Source: Cupriavidus sp. BIS7
GTDB lineage: Bacteria > Pseudomonadota > Gammaproteobacteria > Burkholderiales > Burkholderiaceae
NCBI RefSeq assembly: GCF_000292345.1
Contig: NZ_ALOU01000020.1
Span: 1-64,000 of the forward strand
Length of the DNA: 64,000 nucleotides
Direction: 5' to 3'
A model generated the notes under the pieces. It had not been told where the DNA came from. It saw nothing but the letters and a program-made list of their open reading frames with translations, and searched no databases. Below, in pieces: positions 1-8,266 of the stretch; the first letter of the stretch is position 1; each line of letters starts with the position of its first letter. The translations under genes were made by a program, and so were the position numbers.

Positions 1-45
1 GAGAGGGGAGAACACCACGGGCACGTCAAATGCTGTCGGTTGGCT

Positions 46-71
46 CCCCTCTCCCGCGCGCGGGAGAGGGG
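46..71. repeat. 26-bp perfect palindrome, CCCCTCTCCCGC family
   Basis: A perfect inverted repeat whose arms read CCCCTCTCCCGCG and its complement. The same core recurs at 51622-51651 and 56991-57034, always between genes. The first ten bases of the window (GAGAGGGGAG) look like the right half of another copy cut by the window edge. It may act as a terminator or REP-like element downstream of the minus-strand gene ending at 100, but no T-run follows, so only the repeat itself is certain. Confidence 0.7.
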
Positions 72-99
72 CTGGGGGAGAGGGCAAGCGCTTGAACAA

Positions 100-369
100 C
101 TAGTGCAGCATCTGCCCACCATCCTCTTCGAACAACTGCCCGCACAACGCCTCGCCTTCGTCGGTCAGCCGCGCCGAACCGCGCCCGTCCTCTTCCAGCG
201 TCATCACCGCCAGTTCCGCATCGGCAAGCTGGGTCAGCATCCGCCTCAACACGCTCATCTGGACGCCCGCCCGCTTGCTGAGCCGCGCCAGCGACAGGTC
301 GCCGCCCGTGTGTTCCCAGAGCGCCCGCAGAATGGCTTCCAGCACCGGATCGATCGCATCGTCGCTCAT
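100..369 (-). CDS. small winged-helix-like protein at the end of the formate dehydrogenase operon
   Basis: An 89-residue cytoplasmic protein. The middle (about residues 10-60) reads like a winged helix-turn-helix of the MarR/ArsR size class, with LARLSKRAGVQMSVLRR as the likely helix-turn-helix and the following strand pair as the wing. I chose the ATG at 369 because it overlaps the stop of the upstream regulator gene as ATGA, which implies translational coupling; a longer frame would run back into that gene. It is the last gene of the minus-strand run FdhF-like, fdhD, MocR regulator, this gene. The function is unknown; a small DNA-binding partner of the regulator is an inference. Confidence 0.75.
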   Translation of the reverse strand: MSDDAIDPVLEAILRALWEHTGGDLSLARLSKRAGVQMSVLRRMLTQLADAELAVMTLEEDGRGSARLTDEGEALCGQLFEEDGGQMLH

Positions 370-1793
370 GTTATCTCCCGCTCCTGCAGCGTTGCCACCA
401 GCTTGCCAAGCGTAATCACGGCCGCCTCCATCTCCGCGGACCAGGCCCCGCTGTAGTTCAGCCGGATGCAATTCGTATAGGTCGGCACCGGCGAAAAGAT
501 ATGGCCCGGCGCCACAGTAATGCGCCGCTCCAGCGCGGCGTGATAGAGCGCCATGGCATCGACCTCCTCAGGCAATTCCACCCACAGCACATAGCCACCG
601 GCCGGGCGGGACACCCGCGTGCCAGCCGGAAAGAAACGCCGCACAGCGGCCGCCATGATGTTGGCCTGCTGCGCATAGGCACGGCGCACACGCCTCAGGT
701 GATAGTCGTAGCCGTCTTTCTGCAGGAACTCGGCAATGGCAAGCTGCGGAATCGTGGACGTGGTCAGCGTGTTCAGGAACTTGAGCCGCTCCACCTTATC
801 CCGATAGCGCCCCGGCAGCGCCCAGCCGATCCGGTAGGCATTGGTCAGCGTCTTGGAGAACGACGAGCAGTGCAGCACGATGCCAGCCGTGTCAAAGGAC
901 TTGAGCGAGGTCGGGTGGACATCCCCGTAGTAAAGCTCGCCGTAGACATCGTTCTCGATGACCGGAATATCGCGCGCCGTCAACAGTTCGACAAGTGCCT
1001 GCTTGCGCGCGTCCGGCATCTGGAAGCCCAGCGGATTCTGGAAGTTCGGCATCACCATGCATGCGGCCACGGGTCGCTCGTCGAGCAGCTTGGCCAGCGC
1101 CTGCACGTCGATCCCCTCCACCGGATCGGTCGCCACCTCCACCGCGCGCATGCCTAGCCGTTCGATCGCGTGCAGCATCGCGTAGTACGTCGGCGATTCC
1201 ACGGCGATCGTATCGCCCGGTTTCGCCACGGCCTGCAGGCACAGGTTGATAGCCTCGGTGGCGCCGATCGTGACGATCACCTCGTTCGGATCGACGGCAT
1301 GGCCGTTCTCCAGGTAGCGGCGCGTGATCTGGCGGATCAGTTGCGGCGAGCCCGGTGGCAGGTCGTCCAGCACGCTCCACGTGTCGTAGCGCTTGGCAAT
1401 CGCATTGGCGTACTGCGTGATGCGCTGCCACGGATAGAGCTTGGGATCAGGATACGGCGAGCCGAGCGGCACCGCGTCATCGGCGCGGATCGAACGCAGT
1501 GTGGACAGCACCAGCGCGCTGACATCCACGGCGGACGGGCGTGCCGCGGGGCGCGTCGGCTGCAGGTCGATCGGCGGCTCGCCGGGCCGCGCGCGCACGA
1601 AGTAGCCCGATTGCGGGCGGCTTTCCAGGATGCCGCGCGATTCCAGCAGCAGATAGGCGCGCACCACCGTTGTGATGCTCAGGCGATGATGCTGGGCGGC
1701 CTGCCGCACCGATGGAATCTTCTCGCCCGGCAGCAGGACACCCTGCTGCACCAGCGCCTCGATATCGGCCGCAAGCTTTTCATAAAGAGTCAC
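366..1793 (-). CDS. MocR/PdxR-family regulator: GntR winged helix fused to a PLP aminotransferase-like domain
   Basis: A 475-residue cytoplasmic transcription regulator. Residues 1-70 form a GntR-type winged helix (MTLYEKLAADIEALVQQG, then SVRQAAQHHRLSITTVV). The remainder is a fold-type I aminotransferase domain, including the cofactor-lysine region SSFSKTLTNAYRIGW and the NFQNPLG motif. Family members bind pyridoxal phosphate as an effector-sensing group rather than as a catalyst. The gene lies 56 bp after fdhD and overlaps the next small gene by 4 bp. Its place in a formate dehydrogenase operon suggests local control, but MocR regulators often control amino-acid or vitamin B6 genes, so the target is uncertain. 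Confidence 0.88.
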   Translation of the reverse strand: MTLYEKLAADIEALVQQGVLLPGEKIPSVRQAAQHHRLSITTVVRAYLLLESRGILESRPQSGYFVRARPGEPPIDLQPTRPAARPSAVDVSALVLSTLRSIRADDAVPLGSPYPDPKLYPWQRITQYANAIAKRYDTWSVLDDLPPGSPQLIRQITRRYLENGHAVDPNEVIVTIGATEAINLCLQAVAKPGDTIAVESPTYYAMLHAIERLGMRAVEVATDPVEGIDVQALAKLLDERPVAACMVMPNFQNPLGFQMPDARKQALVELLTARDIPVIENDVYGELYYGDVHPTSLKSFDTAGIVLHCSSFSKTLTNAYRIGWALPGRYRDKVERLKFLNTLTTSTIPQLAIAEFLQKDGYDYHLRRVRRAYAQQANIMAAAVRRFFPAGTRVSRPAGGYVLWVELPEEVDAMALYHAALERRITVAPGHIFSPVPTYTNCIRLNYSGAWSAEMEAAVITLGKLVATLQEREIT

Positions 1794-1849
1794 ACCGCCA
1801 ACCTTTCGCCAGAGTTATCCGTAATTGCCGGCAACTCCGGAGTCAGGCG

Positions 1850-2710
1850 TCAGCCCGCCAGTGCCAGCGACTCGGATCGTAATACGAAATCGGCCGTGGC
1901 TGCGGGTGCCGTGTATTCGACAAAGCCATCCTGCCGGCAGAAGCTCAGCAGGCGCAGACCGGCCTGTTCGGCGATCCTGATGGCCAGTGAAGTTGGCGCG
2001 GATATCGTCGCCAGCATCTGGATCTGCATGCGTGCGGCCTTGCGCACGAGTTCGTAGCTGGCGCGGCTGGAGAGAAAGACGAAGCCGTCATCGAACGACT
2101 CGCGTGCGCGGGCCAGGTGCCCTATCAGCTTGTCCAGTGCGTTGTGGCGGCCCACGTCCTCGAACACGGCGACGATGTTGCCATTGGGATCGCACCACGC
2201 GGCGGCATGCGCGCCACCGGTTGCCGCCATCAATGGCTGGCGCTCGCGCAGCGCTTCGGCCGCCCGGCGAATCGTGGCCGCCGTGGGTTCGATCCGGCGC
2301 GCGGGTGCGGCAATCGGCGCCGCTGCCAGATCGAGCAGCGCCAGGCTTTCGGTCCCGCACACGCCGCAACCGGTGCGCCCGGCCAGCGTGCGCCGATGGG
2401 CGCGCAGCGCCATAAACGCGCGCTGGGCAATCTCGATGCGAACCTCGATGCCGTCGCAGCCAGCATCCACTTCAACGTCATAGATCTCGGAGACGCTGTC
2501 GACGATGCCCTCGGTCAGCGAAAAGCCGATCGCGAACACTTCCAGGTCGAGCGGCGTGGCCATCATCACCGCGTGCGAGATGCCGTTGTAGACCAGCGCC
2601 ACCGGCACTTCTTCCGCCACATCGTCCAGTTCGATGACCGTCCGGGCGCCCTGGTGGCGCCGGACCTCACGCTCCACGTAGCCGGCGTGATCCGGTTCGT
2701 ATTCCGCCAT
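1850..2710 (-). CDS. fdhD: formate dehydrogenase accessory sulfurtransferase FdhD
   Basis: A 286-residue cytoplasmic protein. FdhD receives sulfur from a cysteine desulfurase and passes it to the bis-MGD cofactor of formate dehydrogenase, which is required for activity. The conserved cysteine pair is visible in GCGVCGTESL near residue 120, as are the ERQPLMAATGGAHAA and DVGRHNALDKLIG blocks. It starts 12 bp after the stop of the FdhF-like gene, so the two are almost certainly co-transcribed. It probably serves this enzyme and possibly also the FdwA enzyme encoded at 12091-14847. Confidence 0.95.
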   Translation of the reverse strand: MAEYEPDHAGYVEREVRRHQGARTVIELDDVAEEVPVALVYNGISHAVMMATPLDLEVFAIGFSLTEGIVDSVSEIYDVEVDAGCDGIEVRIEIAQRAFMALRAHRRTLAGRTGCGVCGTESLALLDLAAAPIAAPARRIEPTAATIRRAAEALRERQPLMAATGGAHAAAWCDPNGNIVAVFEDVGRHNALDKLIGHLARARESFDDGFVFLSSRASYELVRKAARMQIQMLATISAPTSLAIRIAEQAGLRLLSFCRQDGFVEYTAPAATADFVLRSESLALAG

Positions 2711-2722
2711 GACCGTTCTCAG

Positions 2723-5029
2723 TCAGGCCGCGCGTTGCAGCAGCACGGGAATCGACTTCGACGTCGGCGTGCCGGACCGGTCACCGATGCTCTCCAGCGG
2801 CACCAGCGGATTGGTTTCCGGATAGTACGCACCGAGGCAGCCCTCGGGGATGTCGTAGTCCACCAGCCGGAAGTCCCGTACGTGGCGCGTCACGCCATCT
2901 TCCCAGACGCTTGTGATATCGACATGCCCGCCCTCTTCAAACCCCAGCCGCTCGCGATCCGCGCGGTTGATGAACACCACGCGGCGCAGGCCGAACACCC
3001 CACGGTAGCGGTCATCGAGCCCGTAGATCGTGGTGTTGTACTGGTCGTGCGAGCGCGTGGTCATCATGACCATGAGTTGGTCGCCGTGGCGGGCACGGGC
3101 GCGCTTGATCGGCGTGTCCTTGTCGATCGCATGGACCAGGAACTGCGCCTTGCCCGATGCCGTCTTCCACACGCGGTTGCGCGATGCCGGGGTCAGGTGG
3201 AAGCCACCCGGCCGCGCCACGCGCTCGTTGTACTGCTCGAATCCCGGAATCACCCGCTCAATCGCATCACGAACGCGTGAGTAATCCTGCGCGTACCAGA
3301 GCCAGTCCACCTTGCCGGACCCAAGCGTGGCATCGGCCATGCGCGCCACGATGGCGGTCTCCGACAGCAGATGCGGCGACGCAGGCTTGTTCATGCCATA
3401 CGAGATATGGACCATGCACACCGAATCCTCGACGGTCACGCCCTGCGCCACGCCGTTCTGTTCGTCGATCTCGGTGCGGCCAAGCGTCGGCAGCAGCAGC
3501 GCATCCTTGCCGATCACCAGATGGCTGCGATTTAGCTTGGTGGCGATATTGACCGTGAGGTCGCACTGGCGCAGCGCCTGCCACGTGCGCGGCGTATCGG
3601 GCGTGGCAATCGAGAAATTGCCGCCCAGGCCCACGAACACCTTGACCTTGCCAGCCAGCATCGCGTTGATCGCGGCCACCACGTCCTGGCCGTGCGCGCG
3701 CGGCGGATCGAAATCGAACGTGGCACCCAGGCGGTCCAGGAACGCGTCGTCCGGCTGTTCCTCGATACCCATCGTGCGATCGCCCTGCACGTTCGAGTGC
3801 CCGCGCACCGGCATCAGCCCGGCACCGGGCCGCCCGATGTTCCCGCGCAGCATCATCACGTTCGACAGCAACTGGATCGTGCGCACCGAGTCCTTATGCT
3901 GCGTCAGGCCCATGCCCCAGCACGCAATCGTGCGTTCGCTGCTGACGTAGACGGCTGTCAGCGCGTCGATGTCCTCGCGCGTCACGCCAGACTCCGCAAC
4001 GATATCGGCCCAGCTTTCGGCGCGCAGGTCGGCGGCAAATGTCTCGAAATCGGCGGTGTGCTCGCGGATGAAGTCCACGTCCACCACGCGCCTGCCGCCT
4101 GCGGCGATCGCTGCATCGTCAAGTTCGATCACGCGCTTGCCGATGCCCTTGAGCAGCGCGAAATCTCCCGCCAGCTTCGGGCGGACGAACATCGTCGCGA
4201 TCTTCGTGCTGCTGCCCGTGAGCATTTCGGCCATATGCTGCGGGCTCGTGAAGCGCTCCAGGCCACGCTCCTTGAGCGGATTGATCGAGACAATCGTCGC
4301 ACCTCGCTTCGCCGCGTCGCGCAACTCGTTGAGCATGCGCGGGTGGTTGGTGGCCGGGTTCTGGCCGAACACCAGGATCGTGTCCGCAAGCTGGAAATCG
4401 TCGAGCAGCACCGTGGCCTTGCCCACGCCCACCGTCACGGGCAGGCCACGGCTGGTGGCCTCGTGGCACATGTTCGAGCAGTCGGGGAAGTTGTTCGTGC
4501 CGTACATCCGCACGAAAAGCTGGAACAGGAACGCGGCTTCGTTACTGGCGCGGCCAGAGGTGTAGAACGTGGCCCGGTTGGGGTCGTCCAGCCCTTGCAG
4601 ATGGCCTGCAATCAGGCGGAACGCGTCGTCCCAGTCCACCGGCACGTACTTGTCGGAGACGGCGTCATAACGCACGGGGTGCGTCAGGCGGCCATGCTGC
4701 TCCAGCTCGTAATCGGACTGCTGCATCAGCTCGGTGACCGTGTACTGCGCGAAGAACGCATTGGTCACGCGCTTGCTGGTGGCCTCGGCGGCCACGGCCT
4801 TGACGCCGTTTTCGCAGAATTCGAAGGTCGACGCGTGCTGGCGGTCCGGCCAGGCGCAGCCCGGACAATCAAAACCGTCAGGCTGGTTCTGCTTGAACAG
4901 CGTCTTGTACTTGCCGCCGGCAACCTTTTCCTTGACCAGGTTGATGGCGATCTGCTTGAGCGCGCCCCAGCCGGCGGCCGGGTGCGTATACGGAGCAACG
5001 TGTCCGTTTTCGGGAATCGGGGTACTCAT
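2723..5029 (-). CDS. FdhF/YdeP-family molybdopterin oxidoreductase (formate dehydrogenase-like alpha subunit)
   Basis: A 768-residue protein of the bis-MGD oxidoreductase superfamily. The N-terminus has a CPGCAWPDR motif and a further Cys (FEFCENG) that probably bind one iron-sulfur cluster. The cofactor-ligand position is a Cys in DCSNMCHEATSRG. Later blocks GMGLTQHKDSVRTIQLLSN and GNIGRPGAGLMPVRGHSNVQ are typical of formate dehydrogenase relatives. There is no Tat signal, so it is cytoplasmic. It resembles E. coli YdeP more than true FdhF, and the substrate of that subgroup is not firmly known. Being upstream of fdhD supports a molybdoenzyme that needs cofactor sulfuration. No partner electron-transfer subunit is adjacent. 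Confidence 0.9.
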   Translation of the reverse strand: MSTPIPENGHVAPYTHPAAGWGALKQIAINLVKEKVAGGKYKTLFKQNQPDGFDCPGCAWPDRQHASTFEFCENGVKAVAAEATSKRVTNAFFAQYTVTELMQQSDYELEQHGRLTHPVRYDAVSDKYVPVDWDDAFRLIAGHLQGLDDPNRATFYTSGRASNEAAFLFQLFVRMYGTNNFPDCSNMCHEATSRGLPVTVGVGKATVLLDDFQLADTILVFGQNPATNHPRMLNELRDAAKRGATIVSINPLKERGLERFTSPQHMAEMLTGSSTKIATMFVRPKLAGDFALLKGIGKRVIELDDAAIAAGGRRVVDVDFIREHTADFETFAADLRAESWADIVAESGVTREDIDALTAVYVSSERTIACWGMGLTQHKDSVRTIQLLSNVMMLRGNIGRPGAGLMPVRGHSNVQGDRTMGIEEQPDDAFLDRLGATFDFDPPRAHGQDVVAAINAMLAGKVKVFVGLGGNFSIATPDTPRTWQALRQCDLTVNIATKLNRSHLVIGKDALLLPTLGRTEIDEQNGVAQGVTVEDSVCMVHISYGMNKPASPHLLSETAIVARMADATLGSGKVDWLWYAQDYSRVRDAIERVIPGFEQYNERVARPGGFHLTPASRNRVWKTASGKAQFLVHAIDKDTPIKRARARHGDQLMVMMTTRSHDQYNTTIYGLDDRYRGVFGLRRVVFINRADRERLGFEEGGHVDITSVWEDGVTRHVRDFRLVDYDIPEGCLGAYYPETNPLVPLESIGDRSGTPTSKSIPVLLQRAA

Positions 5030-5203
5030 CGGGGGGCGACTTCTTGCTGCAATGCACGAGAGACTAGGCCCTCGATGTGACGCCCGTGATATACAGAATC
5101 GCCGCGCCGGGAAGAGTACAGTTTCAGCTATCGCGCCGCACCAATCCTTAACTGTGCTTGTCGATTTTGCATAAGTGCCCCATTAAGCACGACACTCGTT
5201 CGC

Positions 5204-6115
5204 TTATTCCGCCTGTTCCGGCGTGGCGCCGATGATGCCCTCCAGTTCCGCACTCATCGGAATGCCCAACTGTTCCCCGGTGGGCAGCCGGTTCATGAAC
5301 CACTGCTTGTAGAGCCGTCCCAGGTCGCCCGATGTGATCACCTCGCGCACGGCCTTGTCCACCACCGCCGCGAACTGCGGATCGTTCTTGCGCAGCATGA
5401 TCCCGTACGGGTCATAAGACAGGAAGTCCCGCGTGATCGTGAACTTCTTGCCGGCTCCGGAGTGGGCCAGGAAGCCGTACAGCAGCACGTCGTCCCCGGC
5501 ATAGGCATCGGCGCCGCCACGGCTGAGCACCGCGAACGCATCAGCGTGGTCACGTACGCGGATCAGGTTGATGTCCAGACTGAAGCGCATCGACAACTGC
5601 CTGATGGCCTGTTCGTTCGTCGTGCCCGCCGTGACCACCACGGTCTTGCCCTTGAGGTCACGGAACGACTTGATCGGCGATCCGCGCGGCACCATCAGCT
5701 TGGTGCCTGCGATAAAGATCACAGGAGAGAACGCCACGGACTGCATGCGCTCGGCATTGCGCGTGGTCGATCCGCATTCAAGATCGATCTTGCCCGAGGT
5801 GATCGCGTCGATGCGGTTCTCGGACGTCACCGGCACCCACTTGACGGTCAGCTCGCGCCCCACTTCCTCGCTGGCGGCCTGCACGATGTCCGTGCAGATG
5901 TCGATCGAATACCCGATGGGCCGGTTGGCCTGGTTCAGGTACGAGAACGGCAGCGACGACTCTCGATAGCCGATCACCAGCGTGCCAGTGTCCTTGGCCT
6001 TCTTGAGTGTGCCGGTCAGCACGGCGGCGTCCTGCGCCGTGGCCAGCGTTGCGCCAGCCATGGCGGCCAGGCCCAGGCACAGCGCGGCCAGCAATCGTGG
6101 CAAGCGGGCGGCCAT
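5204..6115 (-). CDS. periplasmic amino-acid-type substrate-binding protein (SBP family 3)
   Basis: A 303-residue exported protein. I chose the ATG at 6115, which gives an N-terminus with a clear signal peptide (MAARLPRLLAALCLGLAAMA, cleavage near TLATAQ) and lies 4 bp after the dctA stop. The mature part shows the family-3 solute-binding pattern: GTLVIGYRESSLPFSYL, GYSIDICTDIV, RFSLDINLIRVRDHADA and DALLYGF-like blocks. Such proteins usually feed glutamate or aspartate to an ABC permease, but no permease or ATPase gene is nearby. It could work with permease genes elsewhere, or form an unusual unit with the upstream symporter. Confidence 0.9.
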   Translation of the reverse strand: MAARLPRLLAALCLGLAAMAGATLATAQDAAVLTGTLKKAKDTGTLVIGYRESSLPFSYLNQANRPIGYSIDICTDIVQAASEEVGRELTVKWVPVTSENRIDAITSGKIDLECGSTTRNAERMQSVAFSPVIFIAGTKLMVPRGSPIKSFRDLKGKTVVVTAGTTNEQAIRQLSMRFSLDINLIRVRDHADAFAVLSRGGADAYAGDDVLLYGFLAHSGAGKKFTITRDFLSYDPYGIMLRKNDPQFAAVVDKAVREVITSGDLGRLYKQWFMNRLPTGEQLGIPMSAELEGIIGATPEQAE

Positions 6116-6119
6116 GATG

Positions 6120-7415
6120 TCAGGCCTCCGCCGTGCTCGCATCGTCCGCGGCAATCGCGCTTTCCGTCTCGGGTATGGGCCCGGTGGACAACTGCCCTTC
6201 CCACTTGGCCACCACGGCCGCCGCAATCGAATTGCCAACCGCATTGGTGGCGGACCGGCCCATGTCCAGGAACTGGTCCACGCCCATGATCAGCAGCAGG
6301 CCAGCTTCCGGCAGGCCGAACTGATTCAGCGTGGCGGCAATCACCACCAGCGAGGCGCGCGGCACGCCAGCCATGCCCTTCGACGTCAGCATCAGCAGCA
6401 GCAGCATCGTGATCTGCGTGCCCATCGGCAGGTGGATGTCATAGGCCTGCGCGATGAACAGCACCGCGAACGTGCAGTACATCATCGAGCCATCGAGATT
6501 GAACGAATAGCCTAGCGGCAGCACGAAGCTCGATATCTTGCGATCGACGCCGAAGCGGTCGAGCGAATCGAGCAGCTTCGGGTACGCCGCCTCGGAACTG
6601 GCCGTCGAGAACGAAATCAGGAACGGCTCGCGGATCAGGCGGATCAGCGCGAACACGCGCGGCCCCAGGAAGATGAACCCGGCCAGTGTCAGCAGCCCCC
6701 AGAGCACGAACAGCGCCAGGTAGAACGTGCCCATGAACTTGGCGAAGGTCACCAGGATGCCAAGGCCCTGCGTGGTCACCGTCGAGGCGATTGCCGCGAA
6801 AACAGCGATCGGCGCCAGCCACATCACGGCGCCCGTGATCTTGAGCATGATGTGCGAAAGATCGTCGATCACGCCGGCCATGCGCGCGCCGCGTTCGCCG
6901 AGCATGGAGATTGCGGTGCCGAAGAAGATCGAGAACACCACGATCTGCAGGATCTCGTTGTTCGCCATGGCCTCGCCCACCGATCTGGGCACCAGGTGGA
7001 CCACGAAGTCCTTCAATGTGAACGCATTGGTCTTGAGGTTCGTCGCCGAACCCACGTCGGGTAGCGGCAGGCCGATATTGTGACCGGGCGCCAGCACCGT
7101 CGCCATGATCAGCCCGAGTGTCAGCGACACCAGCGACGCCGTGATGAACCACGCCATTGCCTTGACGCCAACCCGCCCCACCGTACCCGCATCGCCCATG
7201 TGCGCAATGCCGATCACCAGCGTGGAGAACACGAGTGGCGCAATGATCATCTTGATCAGCCGCAGGAAAATGTCCGTGAACAGCGAGATATACCCGGCAA
7301 TCTCCTTGGCCACCTTGGGGTCCGGAAAGGCGACATTGCAGGCGTAGCCAACGGCCGCGCCAAGGATCATCGCGATCAGTATCCAGGTCGTGATGTGGGA
7401 GGACTTCTTGGTCAT
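6120..7415 (-). CDS. dctA: dicarboxylate/amino acid:cation symporter DctA
   Basis: A 431-residue inner-membrane protein of the DAACS family, which imports C4-dicarboxylates or glutamate/aspartate with H+ or Na+. About eight hydrophobic helices are visible, plus the re-entrant serine-rich block FSTASSEAAYPKLL and the substrate-site block SLDGSMMYCTF-like (FNLDGSMMY). The ATG at 7415 is preceded by a good ribosome binding site (AAGGAGACGTC), so longer frames are unlikely. The binding-protein gene follows after 4 bp and is probably co-transcribed. Family members that take succinate are the commonest in this lineage; the exact substrate cannot be read from sequence. Confidence 0.92.
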   Translation of the reverse strand: MTKKSSHITTWILIAMILGAAVGYACNVAFPDPKVAKEIAGYISLFTDIFLRLIKMIIAPLVFSTLVIGIAHMGDAGTVGRVGVKAMAWFITASLVSLTLGLIMATVLAPGHNIGLPLPDVGSATNLKTNAFTLKDFVVHLVPRSVGEAMANNEILQIVVFSIFFGTAISMLGERGARMAGVIDDLSHIMLKITGAVMWLAPIAVFAAIASTVTTQGLGILVTFAKFMGTFYLALFVLWGLLTLAGFIFLGPRVFALIRLIREPFLISFSTASSEAAYPKLLDSLDRFGVDRKISSFVLPLGYSFNLDGSMMYCTFAVLFIAQAYDIHLPMGTQITMLLLLMLTSKGMAGVPRASLVVIAATLNQFGLPEAGLLLIMGVDQFLDMGRSATNAVGNSIAAAVVAKWEGQLSTGPIPETESAIAADDASTAEA

Positions 7416-7854
7416 GACGTCTCCTTGGGGGGCGGCCTTCCGGATGTCCTGCGTGTCCTGCATGTCCTGCGCCGAGGTCGGCACTCTAGCTAACGATAGG
7501 TCGTACGGGTGCAATTCCGCAAACCCGGAAATGAACCTTGTGCACCTCGCCACGCTGCGCCGTGGGTTCATTGCGGCACTACGGAACCAAGTATGCAATT
7601 CATCACACCCGCCTGCCCGGCATCGGCACGTGGTGCAGCGGATTCAGTGTCGAGCCATGTGCCGAACTCTGTACCCGCCGGCGGATATCCTTCATTCTGG
7701 ATGCACGATTTGTAAGGAATCTTGCCGCAGGCGCAACCCGGATATACCGTGAATTCGGACGGTCTGGCGGCCCATGCGTCCGCCAGCCGAATGGGCAACG
7801 CAGGCGGGCAGCGTCTATCGGCTATCGGCGGATCGCCCCGCATGGAGAAAGACC
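7416..7854. other. intergenic region between divergent dctA and the SpoIIAA-like gene
   Basis: 439 bases with no convincing gene; short frames here have no family-like features. Nearest dctA is a triple tandem 9-bp repeat (ATGTCCTGC, GTGTCCTGC, ATGTCCTGC) at 7444-7470. No sigma-54 -24/-12 promoter, common before dctA genes, could be found. Promoters for both flanking genes should lie here. Confidence 0.5.
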
Positions 7855-8244
7855 ATGATCAAGATCCTGGATGGCTTTCCGGGGAACGTCGTTGCAGTGC
7901 ATGCCACCGGCAAGCTGACGCGCGAGGACTACGAGAAGGTGCTGATCCCGGCCGTGGACGCTGCACTGGCCGGCAGAGAGAAGATCCGCGTCTACTACGA
8001 ACTCGGCCCCGAATTCAGCAGCATGGAACCCGGAGCCGCATGGGACGACTTCAAGCTGGGCGTTACCCACTATCTGCGCTGGGAAGGCGTAGCGGTAGTG
8101 ACCGACCATGACTGGATCCGCCACGCGATCAATGTCTTCCGGTTCCTGGTGCCGGGCCACATCCGCACGTTCACGATGAGCCAGTCCGCTGAAGCCCGCG
8201 ATTGGATCGTGAGCCAACTGGCCAAGCCAACCAGCCTGAGCTGA
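7855..8244 (+). CDS. SpoIIAA-like (STAS/SEC14-like) protein
   Basis: A 129-residue cytoplasmic protein resembling the SpoIIAA-like family (DUF3478 type), a STAS-like fold of unknown ligand. Recognisable blocks are the N-terminal strand VVAVHATGKLTREDYEKVL, the central FKLGVTHYLRWEGVAVVTDH and the C-terminal SQSAEARDWIVSQL. The ATG at 7855 follows GGAGAAAGACC, a good ribosome binding site. It is monocistronic, convergent with the Mrr-type nuclease gene. The family is widespread in proteobacteria; no function is assigned. Confidence 0.85.
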   Translation: MIKILDGFPGNVVAVHATGKLTREDYEKVLIPAVDAALAGREKIRVYYELGPEFSSMEPGAAWDDFKLGVTHYLRWEGVAVVTDHDWIRHAINVFRFLVPGHIRTFTMSQSAEARDWIVSQLAKPTSLS

Positions 8245-8266
8245 GCCGTTGTCTGGCCGTCGGTCG

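Noticed and set aside
7416..7600. Sigma-54 promoter for dctA
   Set aside because: No TGGCAC-N5-TTGCA-like sequence was found on the minus strand upstream of the dctA start.
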